From: an uncultured Roseovarius sp.
GTDB taxonomy: Bacteria > Pseudomonadota > Alphaproteobacteria > Rhodobacterales > Rhodobacteraceae
NCBI GenBank assembly: GCA_951812895.1
Contig: OX638333.1
Span: 4,444,001 to 4,508,000 of the forward strand
Length of the DNA stretch: 64,000 nucleotides
Direction: 5' to 3'
A model generated the notes under the pieces. That model made no database searches. It was given only the letters and a program-made list of their open reading frames with translations, and had not been told where the DNA came from. Position numbers and translations under genes: made by a program. Shown piece by piece: positions 61,502-64,000 of the stretch. How positions within the stretch are numbered: position 1 is the stretch's first letter; every line of letters starts with the position of its first letter.

Positions 61502-64000
61502 CAGGTCCAAAGCTCCGGTGCTTCATCGACACAAGTCAGGGTGAACTGCAGATCGGAACGCGACTGCATCCCCACCACGATCATGCGTCGGGTTTCTTCA
61601 TTCAAAGGGCCAACCGCTGCGAGAATTCCTTCGTCGAGCCCGGTTGCAGAAACGGGTGCGGCAAACTCAAGCCAATCGGTCTCGCCGGTCGTTCCGGTCA
61701 AAGTGTGCGTGGTGCGGGTGTTGTTCGTGCGGTTCAAAATAACGCCGGTCTTGGCTCCGATGAGAGCCACGTCAGTTTCGGTTTCCAGATTGGTCACATC
61801 TTCGAAGTAGTCCTCGAAATACACCTTCACCTTGTCGTCCAGACGGATGCGCGTCACGTCTCCGTCGTTGTCTGTTTCAAAGTCCACAATTCGGCCCTGG
61901 CCCATACGGCCTGTCATCATGTCATGCGTGAGCCCGATCAATGAACCCCTGCGGCAGACAATTGCTGAAGATGGGGCTTCAAAAGACCAGAACGCACCAC
62001 GCAACTTGGCGCTTTCAAGATCGTAAGCCACACGCTCTTCTACTTCGGCCACAGTGACCAGAGGGTCGAATGTGACCTGCTCCACCCGTGCCGATCCCTC
62101 GTTTTTTGGGTCCGGCCAGACGGTGATTTGTCTGCGTTCGTAACTTCGGTCTCGGTCCTCGAATGTGGCTCGCATCCCGTGTGGCAGCATTGGGAAGGCC
62201 TTTTCCCATCGCACATCCGCGGCGTTTCTTGGCGTAAACAACTGCACAGGTGTTTCGGCGGACCGGTCATAGTCCCGAATTACGCCCCAGATTTCACTTT
62301 CATAGGGTCGGGCATACCCCGCGGATGCAATGACGCGCGTCACGTCTTTGACAGACTCACCCTCGAAAATCGCGTTGGCCTCATAGCCCGCCGATGCACA
62401 AGCGGTGCGCCATGACACCAAACCGTCATCATCGACAATGGCTTCGGGCACAGGGTCGGCGTTCAACATACCCGCAATCACATCGCGGTAATGTGGGGCC
62501 GGATTCGACGAAGTCACCCAATCGACCCAACCCGATCCGTCCCAATCCTGTGTGTAGCCGGACGCAACAACGCTTAAGTTCTCAACCGACTTGTTGCGAG
62601 CCCGGATCGCAATGAGGGCCAAACCGTCCCGGGCAACCGGTGCTTCGTTACGAATGCTGACACCGCGGGCTAAGATCACGTTGTTGGCGATCCCGTCCTG
62701 ATCTTCCTGTATCTCAGGTCCCACACCAGTCTGATACCAGAATGGATCCTTAACAGCGCCACCGATGGTGTAATTCGTGTCTGAATATTGTGCTGATCGG
62801 ATTGCGTATCCGCGCTTAATCTCTATCTCATAGCGACCCTTTGGGAATGTAGCCGTGTCGAGGTAAATCTTGGCCTCGTAGCGATCCATGCGAACGTTCT
62901 GGATTTTGGTCGATCCGAGATTGTCCTTGTCCATCCAGTCATCGGAACCGCTGCCCTTGTCGAAGTCACCATGTGAGGTGTATGCGACAGACGAGGGTGC
63001 CGCCGTCTGTTCCTTGGTGGCGATACGCGCCTCGACCCACCCCTTCGCCTCTGACGCCGCTTCTGTTACCGACGGGCTGTCCTGCCAGATAAGCTGGATC
63101 GTCGCACGCTGTTCCGAGATATCGGCAGCTTCGTAGTGCAGTTCCGGCAAGTTGGTCCAAGTGGTTTCACCTGCAGGGCGAATGCGGAGCCGAAACGGGA
63201 TACGAATCAACTCTGTATCGGATGCCTTGCGGTGCAAGCCTTGCGGCATAACGATCTGCAACCATGCTTCGTCGGGGGATTCCCTGGTGGCGTATTGCAG
63301 AGGTTGGGGAAGCGCGTCGTCGAAGCTGCCCGTCGCACTCTCAAGAACCGTACCGTCGTCGCCGCTGACCGTTTGCCCGACCAAATCGGAGCGCAGGAGT
63401 TCCGTGCGTGTCTGACGGGTAACCAATGTAAGTTTTGGGTCACCGGCCCAACCTTCGCGCGTCTCAAATTCAACACCGGACATATCGCCGATGGCCGCAT
63501 CTTTGATCTCAATGTCCACCAGTTGGTGCGGGCCTGCCAGACCGACCACGACTTCAACCACCTCGTCGAAGCCGGAGAAATAAGTGAATGGCTCGGCCAG
63601 AAACGGCGGGTAGACTTTACGAGTTCCCACAACGCGCGGGATCGAACCGTTTTGGCTCAGAACGTTCCCCTGGGCCGCTGCGGAACCGCGTTGTTCGGGC
63701 TTCGGGCCTTCTGGCGCCGGATCGAGTGTTGGGGTGCCAACAAGTCCACTGATCAGCGTTGCACCGGAAAAACCAACAACGCCGGCCAAGGCATTTGCGA
63801 GAACAACGTTTCCCGCCGTAAGGCCACCCAGAATAGTACCGGAAGCGATACCACCTGTGACGGCCGTAAGTGCAATCGCCGCCACAATGGCGAGCGGGTT
63901 CTTTTCGCCGCCACCACCCATAGGGGGCGCGTGGAACGTCACCTCAACCCTTGTGCCGTTGGCTAACTTGGCTTTCGGTGTCACGAGATGCCAGGCACCG
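61501..64000 (-). CDS. tail tip attachment protein, J-like (B), N-terminus beyond window
   Basis: About 833 C-terminal residues are present; by comparison with copy A the ATG should lie near 64176. The last 560 residues equal copy A. Changes are confined to the first third, for example VVLANALAGVV for VVFANVLAGVV, LISGLVGT for LISALVGT, HQLVDIEIKD for HQLADIKIKD, and TELLRSDLVGQTV for AEPLRSELVGHTV. Confidence 0.82.
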   Translation of the reverse strand, partial: GAWHLVTPKAKLANGTRVEVTFHAPPMGGGGEKNPLAIVAAIALTAVTGGIASGTILGGLTAGNVVLANALAGVVGFSGATLISGLVGTPTLDPAPEGPKPEQRGSAAAQGNVLSQNGSIPRVVGTRKVYPPFLAEPFTYFSGFDEVVEVVVGLAGPHQLVDIEIKDAAIGDMSGVEFETREGWAGDPKLTLVTRQTRTELLRSDLVGQTVSGDDGTVLESATGSFDDALPQPLQYATRESPDEAWLQIVMPQGLHRKASDTELIRIPFRLRIRPAGETTWTNLPELHYEAADISEQRATIQLIWQDSPSVTEAASEAKGWVEARIATKEQTAAPSSVAYTSHGDFDKGSGSDDWMDKDNLGSTKIQNVRMDRYEAKIYLDTATFPKGRYEIEIKRGYAIRSAQYSDTNYTIGGAVKDPFWYQTGVGPEIQEDQDGIANNVILARGVSIRNEAPVARDGLALIAIRARNKSVENLSVVASGYTQDWDGSGWVDWVTSSNPAPHYRDVIAGMLNADPVPEAIVDDDGLVSWRTACASAGYEANAIFEGESVKDVTRVIASAGYARPYESEIWGVIRDYDRSAETPVQLFTPRNAADVRWEKAFPMLPHGMRATFEDRDRSYERRQITVWPDPKNEGSARVEQVTFDPLVTVAEVEERVAYDLESAKLRGAFWSFEAPSSAIVCRRGSLIGLTHDMMTGRMGQGRIVDFETDNDGDVTRIRLDDKVKVYFEDYFEDVTNLETETDVALIGAKTGVILNRTNNTRTTHTLTGTTGETDWLEFAAPVSATGLDEGILAAVGPLNEETRRMIVVGMQSRSDLQFTLTCVDEAPELWT

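Larger units (their letters stand above)
57772..64000. repeat. prophage B copy of the lysis/tail-tip block (partner 11508-17742)
   Basis: A 6.2-kb direct repeat of the prophage A block, same orientation, continuing past the window end. The junction at GACCATTGC is sharp. Nearly all differences fall in the adhesin loops and the N-terminal third of the J-like gene. Confidence 0.95.

Overview
The window is alphaproteobacterial, most likely a marine Rhodobacterales (Roseobacter-group) chromosome. The left edge carries the start of a 5-aminolevulinate synthase gene (hemA), which is typical of alphaproteobacteria, and most of the rest is prophage DNA. Host DNA (1-4222) holds hemA (partial), an M20 peptidase, two tRNA-Asp genes, an Xre-type regulator and a GNAT-like protein.

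From 4.2 kb on, the DNA is phage and mobile-element material. Prophage A has one almost complete tailed-phage gene set. Read on the minus strand, the order is small and large terminase, DUF4055-type portal, scaffold, P22-like coat, Mu-F-like head protein, connectors, tail terminator, tube, frameshifted tail chaperones, tape measure, tail-tip proteins (DUF1833-like, NlpC/P60, J-like), a glycine-rich adhesin, and lysis genes (holin, amidase, overlapping spanin-like pair), covering 34.3 down to 11.5 kb. The long non-contractile-type tail block implies a siphovirus morphology. The replication block (42.9-35 kb, minus) has a DnaB helicase, a replication-initiator-like protein, RusA, an HNH endonuclease and two DNA methyltransferases. 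A small CI-like repressor with Cro-like opposite sits at 42.7-43.4 kb among four 20-bp palindromes. The rightward early operon (43.7-49.4 kb) encodes Gp157-like, Rad52-like and NinB-like recombination proteins and two unusual repeat proteins.

Accessory DNA surrounds this core. The left arm (4.3-11.5 kb) carries many tiny genes, including duplicated copies of a module also found at 49.4-51.3 kb, plus a PAPS-reductase-like gene and a MazG-like gene. At 51.6-54.2 kb lies an IS1595-like transposable element whose transposase is followed, in overlapping order, by an MT-A70 methyltransferase and a BglII-like restriction endonuclease. Beside it is an integrase whose catalytic half has been replaced by a ParB-like segment.

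Between 55.5 and 57.8 kb are a tRNA-Thr 3' half, an Eco57I-like adenine methyltransferase and a truncated unknown gene. From 57,772 to the window end the lysis and tail-tip block of prophage A is present a second time (prophage B), nearly identical except in the loops of the glycine-rich adhesin and the first third of the J-like protein. The element ends do not match: a tRNA-Val 3' half lies at the left and a tRNA-Thr 3' half between A and B. The window therefore looks like a recombined mosaic of at least two related prophages. No intact integrase is visible.
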